Source: Mucisphaera sp965279675 (GTDB taxonomy: Bacteria > Planctomycetota > Phycisphaerae > Phycisphaerales > Phycisphaeraceae). From it: a stretch of DNA of 64,000 bases. Below, one piece after another: positions 17,993 through 27,979 of this stretch (positions are counted from its first letter, which is position 1; each line of letters begins with the position of its first letter). The notes beneath the pieces were generated by a model. The model was given only the letters and a program-made list of their open reading frames with translations, ran no database searches and was not told the origin of the DNA. The position numbers and the translations under genes are program-made. The stretch covers positions 496,001 to 560,000 of the forward strand of contig NZ_CBDIIJ010000002.1 of assembly GCF_965279675.1 (NCBI RefSeq). The letters are read 5' to 3'.

Positions 17993-19738
17993 TCACTCCA
18001 CCCGAAAACTGAACCGATCCACATGCACGTGCCCGTACAGATCCGTGTGACGCACCTCCACCACATGCGTCCCCGCCGGCAAGCCCGCAGGCAGTTCGGT
18101 CTTCCACAAATGCCAGCTCACCCTCGCCCCAGGCGACGCCCGCCCTCCCCGAAACCGATCCGGCCGCTCGTTCTCCCGCTTCGATAAAGCCTCGTACATC
18201 GGATCCGGCTCCGCCGAGTAATCCATCACCCACCAGCCGATAGGCGTCGCCTCAATCCCAGCCCCAGCCAGCACCCGCGCCTCCACACGATCGCCCTCCG
18301 CACCATTGAACACATTCGCAGTCAGCACACGCTCACCACCCTCGCCCGCTCCCACCGCCAGCGTCATCTGATGATGAGCCGCCCGCCGAGCCGCCCGAAA
18401 CTCCGTCCGATACCGGTTCCCGTCAAAGTGCAGAAGCGTATACCCATTCGGAGCTCCATCCCGCATCGTCGCATGCGGAACCCCCTCCTCATCCGGCTCA
18501 CCCCGATACCACGACCCCGACACCGTCACCAGATTCCCATGATGGTGAGGCGCCCGCGCAAACCGCTCCGGGTCATGCAGCACATGCTGATTCAGCGCCG
18601 ACACCTCCTCGCTCGGCCGATACCCCTCCTCCTCACCCATCAGCCAATGCCGCTGAAAATGCGTATGACCCGAGATGCTGAGCGTGTTCGGATGACCCGA
18701 CAAAATCCGAAGCAACCTTGGCGTCTCCGCAATCCCAGGCTCGCCATCCCGGAAACCAATCGGAATATGAAACGCCAGCACCACCAGATCCTCCCGCGGC
18801 ACAAACCCCAGATAATTCTCAATAAACCGCAGCTGATCCGACCGGAAATGCCCCTCGTAATTCCCGGTCTTAGGCGTCCGCAACCCCGGCAGCCAGTCCG
18901 GGTTCTCACCCTCCTGATACCCCGAAAAACCCTTGTATTTCACGTTATCCAGAATAATGAAATGCACCCGACCCACCTGAAACGCATAGGTCAACGGCCC
19001 ATACACCCGCTCATACGTCTCATCCGAATACCTGTCCGGATCGCCCGCCGTCGCCTCCGTCCCACCCGACATGAAATTCATGTCGTGATTCCCGAGCACG
19101 TTGTACCAGGGCACCCCGAACAAAGCCTGCGCCTCGTTTAGCGGCTCAAACAGATGCAGATTGTCACCCACCAGATCACCCAGACTGATACCCAGTGATG
19201 CCCCCACCGTGTTCCCGTGCTCATCCGTCAATGGGTCCACCACCTCCCGGCGAAACAACGCAATCTCCTCCAGGTTGTAGGGCTGAGGATCACCAAAAGC
19301 GATCGCCGTAAACGTCTCCGACTCCTCAATCCGAGTCAGCGGAAAATCAATCGACGCCGGCAACAGACCCGTCGGATCCACACCCTCAAACTGAAAACCC
19401 TCGTCAGGCGAACCAGCCGGCTTGTGAATGTAATACCCACGCTGCAGATTCAGGTGATCCATCGCTACCTGATACCCCGCCGGCTTCACCACAAAAACAA
19501 TCGCATCCTCCGCATCAATCCGCAGTTCATACCGACCCGCCGCATCCGTCTGCACCACCCGGTCCCCGTCCGACACCGCCACGCCCCCCACCCCCGGCTC
19601 ATTGGCCTGACGAACCCCATCCCCATTCACATCCTCAAACACCACCCCCCGAGCCACCGCCGTCTGCGCCATCACCACCGCCGACCACGCCCCCACCACA
19701 ACCACTGACAACAGCACCAACGGCAGCAACCGCTTCAT
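17993..19738 (-). CDS. secreted calcineurin-like metallophosphoesterase
   Basis: A 581-residue exported protein: signal peptide (MKRLLPLVLLSVVVVGAWSA, 1-25), an SdrD B-like/MetallophosN domain (about 28-110, with DVNGDGVRQANEPGVGG and TDAAGRYEL), a metallophosphoesterase core (about 135-370) with FGDPQP, SLGDLVGDN, VLGNHD, AFHIPIG and SGHTHFQRH as the metal ligands in order, and a C-terminal MetallophosC-like beta domain. The order matches known planctomycete and Bacteroidetes secreted phosphoesterases. The ATG at 19738 is chosen for the GGAGG six bases upstream. The substrate is unknown: phosphodiester or phosphomonoester outside the cytoplasm. It has no partner gene of obvious relation. Confidence 0.88.
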   Translation of the reverse strand: MKRLLPLVLLSVVVVGAWSAVVMAQTAVARGVVFEDVNGDGVRQANEPGVGGVAVSDGDRVVQTDAAGRYELRIDAEDAIVFVVKPAGYQVAMDHLNLQRGYYIHKPAGSPDEGFQFEGVDPTGLLPASIDFPLTRIEESETFTAIAFGDPQPYNLEEIALFRREVVDPLTDEHGNTVGASLGISLGDLVGDNLHLFEPLNEAQALFGVPWYNVLGNHDMNFMSGGTEATAGDPDRYSDETYERVYGPLTYAFQVGRVHFIILDNVKYKGFSGYQEGENPDWLPGLRTPKTGNYEGHFRSDQLRFIENYLGFVPREDLVVLAFHIPIGFRDGEPGIAETPRLLRILSGHPNTLSISGHTHFQRHWLMGEEEGYRPSEEVSALNQHVLHDPERFARAPHHHGNLVTVSGSWYRGEPDEEGVPHATMRDGAPNGYTLLHFDGNRYRTEFRAARRAAHHQMTLAVGAGEGGERVLTANVFNGAEGDRVEARVLAGAGIEATPIGWWVMDYSAEPDPMYEALSKRENERPDRFRGGRASPGARVSWHLWKTELPAGLPAGTHVVEVRHTDLYGHVHVDRFSFRVE

Positions 19739-19823
19739 CACAAGCCTCCAATCAAAACGCAAACCTCGCGACATCCGCCACAAGGTACGCCCCGATCAAC
19801 AGACTCGCACACCCACCCCTCGA

Positions 19824-20435
19824 TTAGGAATCCGTGAGACCCTCAGCCGCCATCGTCTCCACGTCGTCTTCAGCCTCGTAACTCACTCGCTTCTCAGCAG
19901 GCACCGCCTGCTTGTAACGCTCGATGCACGACAGAATCTCCTCCCGTGCCTTGTCCTCACCCTCCCAGCCCAGCGTCTTCACCTCGCCACCCTCAAGCTG
20001 CTTGTACGTCGCAAAAAAGTGCTCCACCTCACGCAGATAGTGAGGCGGGACCCGCCACAACCCGTTGTACTCCGCAAAAATCGGGTCCGTGTCCGGAACC
20101 GCCAGCACCTTGTAGTCGTTGTCACCCTTGTCCGTCATCTTGAACAACCCCAACGGCCGCGCCTCAATCAGACACCCCGCGAACGTCGGCTCGTTCACCA
20201 TCACCAGAATATCCAACGGGTCGCCATCCTCAGCCAACGTCTGCGGGATGATCCCATAGTCGCCCGGGTAGTGTGCCGACGAATACAAGTACCGATCCAG
20301 CTTGATGATCCCCGTCGTCTTATCGATCTCGAACTTCGAACGACGCCCCTTCGGAATCTCGACGATCGCGTTGATCTTGTCAGGCGGGTTCACCCCCGCC
20401 GGCACCTGCATGTAACGATTCGGAAGAGGCTGCAT
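19824..20435 (-). CDS. ppa: inorganic pyrophosphatase (family I)
   Basis: A 203-residue cytosolic enzyme hydrolysing pyrophosphate and so driving biosynthetic reactions. EIPKGRRSKFEID (27-39) and YPGDYGIIPQT lead to the signature EDGDPLDILV with the metal-binding Asp residues D70, D72 and D75; EYNGLWRVPPHY and the late TYKQLE complete the family pattern. It is slightly longer than the E. coli enzyme through an acidic C-terminal tail. An ATG at 20435 is preferred to the TTG one codon earlier; CAGGAG lies upstream. A REP-like palindrome stands between it and smc. Confidence 0.96.
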   Translation of the reverse strand: MQPLPNRYMQVPAGVNPPDKINAIVEIPKGRRSKFEIDKTTGIIKLDRYLYSSAHYPGDYGIIPQTLAEDGDPLDILVMVNEPTFAGCLIEARPLGLFKMTDKGDNDYKVLAVPDTDPIFAEYNGLWRVPPHYLREVEHFFATYKQLEGGEVKTLGWEGEDKAREEILSCIERYKQAVPAEKRVSYEAEDDVETMAAEGLTDS

Positions 20436-20580
20436 CAATCAACTCCTGAAAAAACATCCATCCCCGACCACCATCAAGCAGCCCGAGACCACCCATCATC
20501 CCACAACCAGCCCCACACGCCACCCCACCCTCAACATCGACCACCCCAAGCCACCCCATAACCCGGTCATCAAACCCCAT

Positions 20581-20606
20581 AACCCTGTCGCGACGCGGCC
20601 GGGCTC
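20581..20606 (-). repeat. REP-like palindrome, copy 2
   Basis: Read on the minus strand it starts GAGCCCGGCCGCGTCGCG and ends with CAGGGTT; one arm is imperfect. TCTCAAAC flanks it, as in copies 4 and 5. Confidence 0.65.
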
Positions 20607-20630
20607 TCAAACACACGCAACCCAGCCCCC

Positions 20631-23600
20631 CTACTTCTCTGCCCCCTCCTCCTTCAACGCCGCCGCCAGCCGCTCCCGCAACCGCGACCCGCCGGGCATC
20701 ACCGGACGCACACGCTCCACCGGAGCCGCTTCGCGCTCCACAGGAACCTCCACCACCACCTCATCCGTCTCAACCGCCGCTACCTCAGCCGCCGCGCGCT
20801 CCGCGACCTCCGCCTCGGCCACAGCCTTCGACGAAATCTCACCATCCGAACCCACCTGATCAAACGTCACCGCCACCCGCTTACTCACCCCGCGTTCCTG
20901 CATCGTGATGCCGTACAACGCATCACACGCACGCATCGTCCGCTTGTGGTGCGTGATCACTATGAAGTGCGACCGATCCAAAAAGCCCTTCACCACATTC
21001 GTGAATCGCTCCACGTTCGCCTCGTCGAGCGCCGCATCCACTTCGTCCAGAATCGCGTAAGGCGACGGCCGCGTCTTGAAAATCGCCATCAACAGCGCCA
21101 CCGCCGTCATTGTCTTCTCACCACCCGAAAGCTGCGTGAGCGCCCTTGGCTCCTTTCCGGGGGGCTTGGCCATAATCTCGATGCCCGAATCCAGCACATC
21201 GATCTCACCGTTCTCATCAGGCACCAGGAACAGGTCCGCCTTACCACCGCCAAACAGCTTCCGGAACATCCCATCCTGGCCCGCAAAATGCGCCCGGATC
21301 GTGTCGAACGTCTTCTCAAACCGAACCCGCGAATCCACGTTGATCCGCTCAATCAGCGATTCCAGCTGCTGACGAGCCGACTCGATGTCCTTCACCTGAT
21401 CCGCCAGCTCATCGTGACGGCCTTCAAGCTGCTCCAGCTCGTGAATCGCCTCGAGATTCACATTCCCCAGCCGCATGATCCGCTCTTTCAGCTCATGGAT
21501 CCGACCCTCCACCACCGGACGGTCCAGCGAGAACGCAGCCTCCACCGTCAACGGCGCCTCGGCCTCAACAGACCCCTCGGAAGCCTCCGCTGCCTCCGCA
21601 TCCTCCTCCGCTGGCCAGGGCGACGCGCCCGCCATCACCCGACGAACCGCATCCGCGTGCGCCAGCTCCACATCAAGCTCAAGCTGCTCACGCCCCCGCG
21701 TCACCAGCGCCTCCAGCTTCACCTCGGCCTCACGCTGCGAAACCTCCTCCGCATGAAGACCCTTGTCCGCCGCCTCCACCGCCGACCGCAGCTCCGCCAC
21801 GCCCGCCTTCACCTCAGTCACCCGCTGCTCCGCCGCAACAGCCGCCTCCCGCGCCTCAGCCACCGCCGTCTCCATCGACGACGCCGCCTCCGCCTGCTCC
21901 TTCGACAACGCCAGCGAACGCTCCGCCTCACGACGCGCCTCCGCCAAACGACCCTCATGACCCCGCAAACGATCACCCGTCAGCGACGCCTCACGCTCAA
22001 GCTCCGCCGCCCGCTGCTCCGCACCCCGAAGCGATCGCTCCGTCGACTTGATCCGCTCCTTCACACGCTCCGCTTCCACATGAAGCGACCGCGCCGCCAC
22101 CTGAGCCTCCTCCACCGCCTTCTCCAACGGCGCCAACGCCGCCGACGCCGTATCCAACGCCCCCTCCGCCGCACGCACCTTCTCCCGAAGCTGCGCCAGA
22201 TCCTCACGAGCCGCCGCCACCTCCTGCTCAACCCCCGCCACCTGCGACTCCAAACCCTCCCGCTCCGAAACCAGTCGCGGCAGCTCCTGATCCAGCTCCG
22301 CCAGACGACGCTCCTCCGCCTCGATCTGACCACCCAGCTTCTCGATCCGAGCATCCAGGCCGTACACCCGCTCCCGCGCCTCACCCGAAGAACGCGCCAG
22401 CGCACTCGCCTGCTCCGAAGCCTCCTTCAAAGCCGCCGTGTCCGCCTCGATCTCAGCCTCCAGCGCCTCCGTCTGCTCCACCAACTCCGCCAGCTCCGTC
22501 TTCCGCTCAAGCAGACCCAGCCCCGCCTCCCGACCCGCCGGACCCAGCTTCAACGAACCATCCGCCTCAAGCAGCAAACCGTCAGGCGTCACGATACGAA
22601 CGCCCTCGCCCGCCACCACACGCACCAACTCGCCCCGCTCGAGATCCTCCACCAGCACCGTCCGACCCAGCAGCCGACGAATCGCCGGACGCACCGCCTC
22701 CGGCGCCTCCACCAGATCAGCCAGACACAAGCCAGGCGAACCCTCCCCATAACTCGCCCCATCCACCGCACCACTAACCAGCGTCACCGACCCCTCCAGC
22801 GCTCCCAGCCACGCCCAATCCGCATGCGTTGACGCCGTCGCCGGCGCACGATCCAGCACCACCGCCTCACCCAACTCACCCAACGCCGCATCCACCGCCT
22901 TCGCATACCGGCGATCCGTCGAGATCAGATCAGCCAGAATCCCCACCACCCCCGCATCCAGAACCGTCGCCCCCTCCTTCGCACGACCCAGCACCCCCTG
23001 CACCGCCTGACCAATCCCCTCCCGACGATCACGCATCTCCTCCAACACCCCGCGACGCGAAGCCAGCGACGACCGCCGCTCACGCTTCTCCGCCACCGCC
23101 TCGGTCAACCCCGCAATATCCCGACCAAACCGCTCCGCGTCCGCCTCCAGACCGGCCAGCAGCTGCCGAACCGACGCCCGCTCACCCTCCGCCTCCGACA
23201 GATCCTTCCGCTGACCGCCCAGCCGCTGCTCCAGCTCCGACCGACGACCCCGATGATCCGCCTCCTTCGACCGCAGCTTCTCAATCGACTGACCGAGACT
23301 CGCCGCAAACCGCTCATGAGAGCCGATCTCGTTCTCCCGCCGCGACACCCCACGCAAGAGCTCATGAATCTCAGCCTTCGCCCGATCCAGACCCGCCCGA
23401 TGCGCCTGCAGCTTCTCCCGCGCCTCACCCCGCGCACGGTCCGCCGCCTCCGCCCGACCGGACAACCCTTCGTACTCGTCCCGCGCCGCCGTCAGCGCAC
23501 CCCGAGACGCCTCAATCTGCTCCAGCACCTCCGCCCGACCCTGCTCAAAACCCTTGAGCCGCTCACGCTCCTCATCGATCCGACCCACCAGCCCCTCCGC

Positions 23601-24710
23601 CGCACGCTCCGCATAACTCGCCCGCTCCTGCGCCTGCTTCGCCGCCGAAGCCGCCGCCATCCGCTCACGCTCCTTCGCCTCCGCAGCGCTACGCGTCGCA
23701 TCCCGATCCACCTCCGCATCCGAAACCACCTGCTCCGTCTCAGCCAGCGCAGCCCCCGCCCGACGACGCTCCACCTCCGCCGCCGCCACCCGCTCACGCA
23801 CCGCCTCAAGCTCCGCCCGAAGCTCATGGAACCGGCACAACACCTCCCGACGCTGCAACCGATCCAGCTCCGCCTTCAGACCCTGATAACTCCGCGCCCG
23901 CGCCGCCTGCATCTTCACGCTCCGAAGACGACGCTCCGTTTCCTCCAGACGCGTTCGACACAAAGCCAGATTCTGCTCCGCCCGCTCCAGCCGCCGCGAT
24001 GCCTCCTTCCGACGAGCCTTGAAACGCGAGATCCCCGCCGCCTCCTCAAAAATCAGCCGACGCTCACTCGCATTCGCATCGAGCATCCGCGCCACCTTGC
24101 CCTGCTCGATCACCGAGTACGCATCCGTCCCCACACCCGTATCCATGAACAACTCACGCACATCACGCAGACGCACCCGCTTCTTGTTCACCAGATACTC
24201 ACTCGTCCCATCCCGATAGAGCTGTCGCGTCACATCCACGACCTCCGTATCAATCCCCAACCACCGCCGCGGACCCACCTCCACCTCTTCTGCGCGATCA
24301 GCCCCCACATCGCTGGCAGCACCATCCGCTCCCTCCGCCTCGGCATCCTCGCGACCCTCAACCCCATCCATCGACTCGGCCTCCGCCGAGGCCTCCACCG
24401 CCCGCAGCAACGCCAACTCCTCACGCTCCGCCTCCCCCAATTCCCGATACGGATTCTCAAACGTCAGCGTCACACTCGCCATCCCCGATGGCTTCCGACC
24501 CGCCGCCCCATTGAAAATCACATCCAGCATCGCCCCGCCACGCAGGCTCTTCGCCGACTGCTCCCCCAGCACCCACTTGATCGCATCAACAATGTTCGAC
24601 TTCCCGCACCCATTCGGCCCCACAACCCCCACCATCGGCTGATCAAACCGAATCTCCGTCCGATCCGCAAACGACTTGAAACCAGCCAGCGTGACCTTCT
24701 GCAGCCTCAT
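20631..24710 (-). CDS. smc: chromosome segregation protein SMC
   Basis: A 1359-residue ATPase that with ScpA/ScpB forms the condensin of bacteria. Walker A GPNGCGKSN is at 31-39, the ABC signature LSGGEKTM at 1194, and Walker B YAILDEVDAALDE near 1218-1230. Between them are two long coiled coils and a hinge (about 530-660). Two features are unusual: an acidic Glu/Asp/Ala-rich insertion of about 50 residues after FENPYRELGEAEREE (near 100-160), and a C-terminal extension of some 85 residues rich in Ala, Glu and Val beyond the head. The ATG at 24710 follows GGAGG; the frame upstream of it is non-coding. scpB is present at 38.5 kb; scpA is not in the window. Confidence 0.96.
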   Translation of the reverse strand: MRLQKVTLAGFKSFADRTEIRFDQPMVGVVGPNGCGKSNIVDAIKWVLGEQSAKSLRGGAMLDVIFNGAAGRKPSGMASVTLTFENPYRELGEAEREELALLRAVEASAEAESMDGVEGREDAEAEGADGAASDVGADRAEEVEVGPRRWLGIDTEVVDVTRQLYRDGTSEYLVNKKRVRLRDVRELFMDTGVGTDAYSVIEQGKVARMLDANASERRLIFEEAAGISRFKARRKEASRRLERAEQNLALCRTRLEETERRLRSVKMQAARARSYQGLKAELDRLQRREVLCRFHELRAELEAVRERVAAAEVERRRAGAALAETEQVVSDAEVDRDATRSAAEAKERERMAAASAAKQAQERASYAERAAEGLVGRIDEERERLKGFEQGRAEVLEQIEASRGALTAARDEYEGLSGRAEAADRARGEAREKLQAHRAGLDRAKAEIHELLRGVSRRENEIGSHERFAASLGQSIEKLRSKEADHRGRRSELEQRLGGQRKDLSEAEGERASVRQLLAGLEADAERFGRDIAGLTEAVAEKRERRSSLASRRGVLEEMRDRREGIGQAVQGVLGRAKEGATVLDAGVVGILADLISTDRRYAKAVDAALGELGEAVVLDRAPATASTHADWAWLGALEGSVTLVSGAVDGASYGEGSPGLCLADLVEAPEAVRPAIRRLLGRTVLVEDLERGELVRVVAGEGVRIVTPDGLLLEADGSLKLGPAGREAGLGLLERKTELAELVEQTEALEAEIEADTAALKEASEQASALARSSGEARERVYGLDARIEKLGGQIEAEERRLAELDQELPRLVSEREGLESQVAGVEQEVAAAREDLAQLREKVRAAEGALDTASAALAPLEKAVEEAQVAARSLHVEAERVKERIKSTERSLRGAEQRAAELEREASLTGDRLRGHEGRLAEARREAERSLALSKEQAEAASSMETAVAEAREAAVAAEQRVTEVKAGVAELRSAVEAADKGLHAEEVSQREAEVKLEALVTRGREQLELDVELAHADAVRRVMAGASPWPAEEDAEAAEASEGSVEAEAPLTVEAAFSLDRPVVEGRIHELKERIMRLGNVNLEAIHELEQLEGRHDELADQVKDIESARQQLESLIERINVDSRVRFEKTFDTIRAHFAGQDGMFRKLFGGGKADLFLVPDENGEIDVLDSGIEIMAKPPGKEPRALTQLSGGEKTMTAVALLMAIFKTRPSPYAILDEVDAALDEANVERFTNVVKGFLDRSHFIVITHHKRTMRACDALYGITMQERGVSKRVAVTFDQVGSDGEISSKAVAEAEVAERAAAEVAAVETDEVVVEVPVEREAAPVERVRPVMPGGSRLRERLAAALKEEGAEK

Positions 24711-24804
24711 CAACAGACCTCCATGTCTCGGCCTGAAAAGGCCCGGCACAAGCCGCATCCGGCCCACGCCCAAAATCGCTGCCGGCTCCGCCGACATAAA
24801 CACA

Positions 24805-26601
24805 TCATCGTCCCGCCACCCGTCCCTCGTCCAGTATCCCCGATGCCCCCTCCCCACGCGCCGCCGTCCGCGGACGACCCACCGCCTCCTGCTGCGGACG
24901 CATCGACTCAATCAACTCGCTAAGCGGGCTCGGCCGCATCCGAAAAGCCGCATCCAACCCCGCCGCCTCGCGAAGCTCGTAAATCGCATCCACCGTCTGA
25001 CCGTAAGACAGATCAAACCCCTCCTCAGGCTGCTCGTTCGTCGGCCGATGAGCCAGCACATAAGCCAGCTCCGTCAGATTCGGCCGTAACTCCAGCCGCC
25101 GCGTGCCCCGCTCACGACTCTGATAGAAAACCGACATCGGCGAACCCGCCACCGTCCGAACCATCAACCGACCATTCCACGCCCGCGCCAGCACGTCCGG
25201 CTCCACCCCGATCGGCGCCCCGAAAAACACCAGCCGCGGAACCCTCGCAAACGTCACGTAGATCATCGGCCGCGATGCCGGTATCTGATCGATCACCATC
25301 TTCAACCCACGCTCACCAAACACCGGGATCCGATCCAGCACCGGATCACCCGACATCGCCATCGCCTCGTAAGCCGCGATGCGCACCAGCTCGCTCTCGT
25401 CATCCAGCAGCCGCCGCAACCCCCGTGCAGCCTCCAGATTGTCAGGCAACAGCGACAACGCACTCGCAATCCGAAGCCGTGTCAGATCATCCGCCTCATC
25501 GATCATCGCCGTCAGCAAACGCGCCGCACGCCCATCATCCAGACCCGCACCCGCCTCCAACGCAGCCAGCCGAACCTCCGCCACCTCGTGCTCATACACA
25601 TCACGAAGCGCCGGCAGAATCCCCCGCCCCAACGCCTGCCACGCCGACACCACCACATCACGGTCCTCAGGCGAACGCACCAACCGCTCCGCCAGACTCA
25701 GCGTCATCGACGTGTCAAACCCAGGCGACCGCTGCGTAAACAGCACCATCACCTGATCTAAAAAAACATTCGGCCGCGAACGCCAGTAAGACGGCACCCG
25801 CAAACGAACCAGCACATCGGTCAGCGGCCGAGCCGTCTCGAACCGATCACGGGGCGCCTTCGGAAAACGCTCGTTGATACGATCCGCCAGCAACCGACTC
25901 CGCTGCCAGCTCGGCTGATTCAAAACCAGTTCCAGCACCCGCTCCTCAGTCACACGCCCACCCGCCACCACCAGCGCCTGACGCCTCGGATCAATCTCCC
26001 CCTCCGCCACCTCGCCCGCCGAAGGATCCACAAACACCGCCCCGCCACCCTCCGCCGCCGGCTGAATAAACCGCAAACTCGCGTCCAGCGGGCCAGGCGA
26101 CAGCTGCGTCGACCACACGTCGCCGCCCTCCAGACTCACCGTCTGACGATCGATCGCCGTCACCATCAGATCAAAACGATCCCCATCCGCCGCGCCAGCC
26201 GGAATCAAACCTTCCACCGCCACCACCGCCGTGCTCGTATCAAACAGCACCTGCTCCGGGTTCGGCACCCGACGCTTGCGCATCTCGTTCACCAAGAACC
26301 CACGGATGAACGCCGGCACCTCCGAAGAACCGCTCTCGTTCTCCAGGTTCACCGCCAACGCATACCCAGAAACCAACAACGGCTCGCCGTTCCGCAGCGT
26401 CGCCATGCTCCCCACCGTCCCCCGCAACCACGTCGGACCCCGAAAAGCCTCCACCGGCACCGCCACCGGCAACACGTTCGGGTTGCTGTCACGATTGCAC
26501 CCAGGCAGCACCCCCACCAGCACAACCAACCCAGCCAGAAGCGCAAAAACCGCGCCTCTCGCCGGCGCGAACGAAGTTCGCCATGATCTGAGCATCATCA
26601 T
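24805..26601 (-). CDS. lipoprotein with FlgI-like N-terminal half and HEAT-like repeats
   Basis: A 598-residue protein. A lipoprotein signal ends at VGVLPGC (Cys35). Residues about 58-180 resemble the flagellar P-ring protein FlgI: VSGYALAVNLENES parallels GYGLVVGL..TG, and AVEGLIPAGAADGDRFDLMV parallels VTAELPPFARAGQRIDV. A stretch near 320-420 has HEAT-like helical repeats (LPALRDVYEHEVAEVRLAALE, LRRLLDDESELVRIAAYEAM). The C-terminal 150 residues are not recognised. The start is the first ATG of three after GGGAG. It lies 94 bases upstream of smc and is probably in the same unit. It is not next to other flagellar genes, so a true P-ring role is uncertain. Confidence 0.6.
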   Translation of the reverse strand: MMMLRSWRTSFAPARGAVFALLAGLVVLVGVLPGCNRDSNPNVLPVAVPVEAFRGPTWLRGTVGSMATLRNGEPLLVSGYALAVNLENESGSSEVPAFIRGFLVNEMRKRRVPNPEQVLFDTSTAVVAVEGLIPAGAADGDRFDLMVTAIDRQTVSLEGGDVWSTQLSPGPLDASLRFIQPAAEGGGAVFVDPSAGEVAEGEIDPRRQALVVAGGRVTEERVLELVLNQPSWQRSRLLADRINERFPKAPRDRFETARPLTDVLVRLRVPSYWRSRPNVFLDQVMVLFTQRSPGFDTSMTLSLAERLVRSPEDRDVVVSAWQALGRGILPALRDVYEHEVAEVRLAALEAGAGLDDGRAARLLTAMIDEADDLTRLRIASALSLLPDNLEAARGLRRLLDDESELVRIAAYEAMAMSGDPVLDRIPVFGERGLKMVIDQIPASRPMIYVTFARVPRLVFFGAPIGVEPDVLARAWNGRLMVRTVAGSPMSVFYQSRERGTRRLELRPNLTELAYVLAHRPTNEQPEEGFDLSYGQTVDAIYELREAAGLDAAFRMRPSPLSELIESMRPQQEAVGRPRTAARGEGASGILDEGRVAGR

Positions 26602-26666
26602 CGCACCATTCTCCCACCCCCCACCGGCCCGTCAAGGCCCCGCCCCCGATCCCGTACACTCTGCCC

Positions 26667-27257
26667 ATGCAGACCGACCTCGAAACCATCCTCATCACCG
26701 AAGACCAGATCGCCAAACGGCTCGACGACATCGCCGCCCAGCTGGTCGCCGACCTCCCCAACGAAAACGGCCAGCCCGCCGAACTCACCCTCGTACCCAT
26801 CATGACCGGGGCCGTGGTCTTCGTCGCCGACCTCATCCGACGCATCCCCACCATGCTCCGACTCCAGACCGTCGCCATCTCCTCCTACCGAGGAGCCACC
26901 ACCCCCGGCCAGGCCCACCTCGACCGCGGACTCACCTCCCTACCCGACGACCTCTCCGGTCGCCACGTCGTCCTCGTCGATGACATCCTCGATAGCGGGC
27001 AAACCCTCACCATGGCCCAGCAGCAGCTACGAGACCTCAACCCCGACTCCCTCAAAACCTGCGTCCTCCTCCGCAAACCCACCCCCGCCGCCAACACCGT
27101 CCCCGCCGAGTACGTCGGCTTCGACATCCCCGACCGCTTCGTCGTCGGCTACGGACTCGACCTCGCCGGCTACTACCGCAACCTCCCCATGATCGCCATC
27201 CCCCGACCCGAAGTCATCGAACGCCTCACCCAGCCCGCCACCACCAGCAGCCACTGA
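26667..27257 (+). CDS. hpt: hypoxanthine phosphoribosyltransferase
   Basis: A 196-residue purine-salvage enzyme joining hypoxanthine or guanine to PRPP. LTLVPIMTGAVVFVADLIRRI is the family's loop I region, and HVVLVDDILDSGQTL (100-114) is the PRPP-binding motif with D105-D106. VGFDIPDRFVVGYGLDLAGYYRNLP is the C-terminal base-binding and metal segment. Length and order are normal for the HPRT family. It is divergent from the lipoprotein-smc unit, with 65 bases between, and followed after 27 bases by a PH-domain gene that is probably co-transcribed. Confidence 0.95.
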   Translation: MQTDLETILITEDQIAKRLDDIAAQLVADLPNENGQPAELTLVPIMTGAVVFVADLIRRIPTMLRLQTVAISSYRGATTPGQAHLDRGLTSLPDDLSGRHVVLVDDILDSGQTLTMAQQQLRDLNPDSLKTCVLLRKPTPAANTVPAEYVGFDIPDRFVVGYGLDLAGYYRNLPMIAIPRPEVIERLTQPATTSSH

Positions 27258-27284
27258 CAACCCCCCTCCCGCACCCGGCCAACG

Positions 27285-27881
27285 ATGCACACCCCAGCCC
27301 CCCACAAACCCGCCAAACCCCGACTCAGCCGGCCGCACCACGCCGAAACCGCCAGCTCCGCCGAAGATATCGACCCCCGCTTCGCCGCCATGATCCCCGC
27401 CGAACTCCTCCAGGCCGGCGAGATCATCATCCTCTTCCTCAAACCCAGCCTCTGGTTCATCCTCCTCAACCGGCTCAGCACCCTCGCCGCCATCCTCGCC
27501 ATCACCACCGCCGCCTACCTCACCAACCAGCAGTTCAACAACCCCATCCGACCCCGCGACCTCCTCCTCCTCGCCATCGCCACCATCGGCATGACCCTCT
27601 TCTGGGCCTTCTTCGAATGGCTCTCACGTGTCTACATCCTCACCGACCAACGCATCATCACGCTCTCAGGCGTCATCCGCGTCTACGTCTTCCAAACCCG
27701 CCTCGAAAAAATCCAGCACACCCGACTCATCTTCTCCCTACGCGAACGACTCTTCGCCCTCGGAACCCTCACCTTCGCCACCTCCGGCTCCGCCTTCGAA
27801 GAAACCGCCTGGCCCATGGTCAGCCAACCCCTCGAAGTCCACCAGCAAGTCCTCCATACCCTCAACCGCTACCGACACTAA
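27285..27881 (+). CDS. membrane protein with bacterial PH domain (DUF304/YdbT type)
   Basis: A 198-residue inner-membrane protein. A Pro/His-rich N-terminus of about 45 residues leads to two membrane helices (LWFILLNRLSTLAAILAITT, about 66-85, and LLLLAIATIGMTLFWAFFEWL, about 93-113). A bPH2 domain follows: YILTDQRIITLSGVI, VYVFQTRLEKIQHTRL and FGTLTF-like LGTLTFATSG. The pattern matches YdbS/YdbT-like proteins, of unknown biochemical role. It is close behind hpt and followed by two REP-like palindromes. Confidence 0.8.
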   Translation: MHTPAPHKPAKPRLSRPHHAETASSAEDIDPRFAAMIPAELLQAGEIIILFLKPSLWFILLNRLSTLAAILAITTAAYLTNQQFNNPIRPRDLLLLAIATIGMTLFWAFFEWLSRVYILTDQRIITLSGVIRVYVFQTRLEKIQHTRLIFSLRERLFALGTLTFATSGSAFEETAWPMVSQPLEVHQQVLHTLNRYRH

Positions 27882-27940
27882 CCCTCCGCCCCACAACCCC
27901 ATTCACGAGCCTCGACGGAAGTCGGGGGTGCAACCCTCCG

Positions 27941-27965
27941 ACCCGGGCCGCGACGCGGCCCCGGT
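27941..27965. repeat. REP-like palindrome, copy 3
   Basis: ACCCGGGCCGCGA then CGCGGCCCCGGT; stem GGGCCGCG/CGCGGCCC. It is followed 15 bases later by copy 4. Confidence 0.6.
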
Positions 27966-27979
27966 CACCCATCCTCCCC

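Noticed and set aside
24711..24911. N-terminal extension of the smc reading frame
   Set aside because: Arg-rich sequence without similarity to SMC; a GGAGG and the canonical MRLQKV start lie at 24710, and the frame overlaps the end of the upstream lipoprotein gene.
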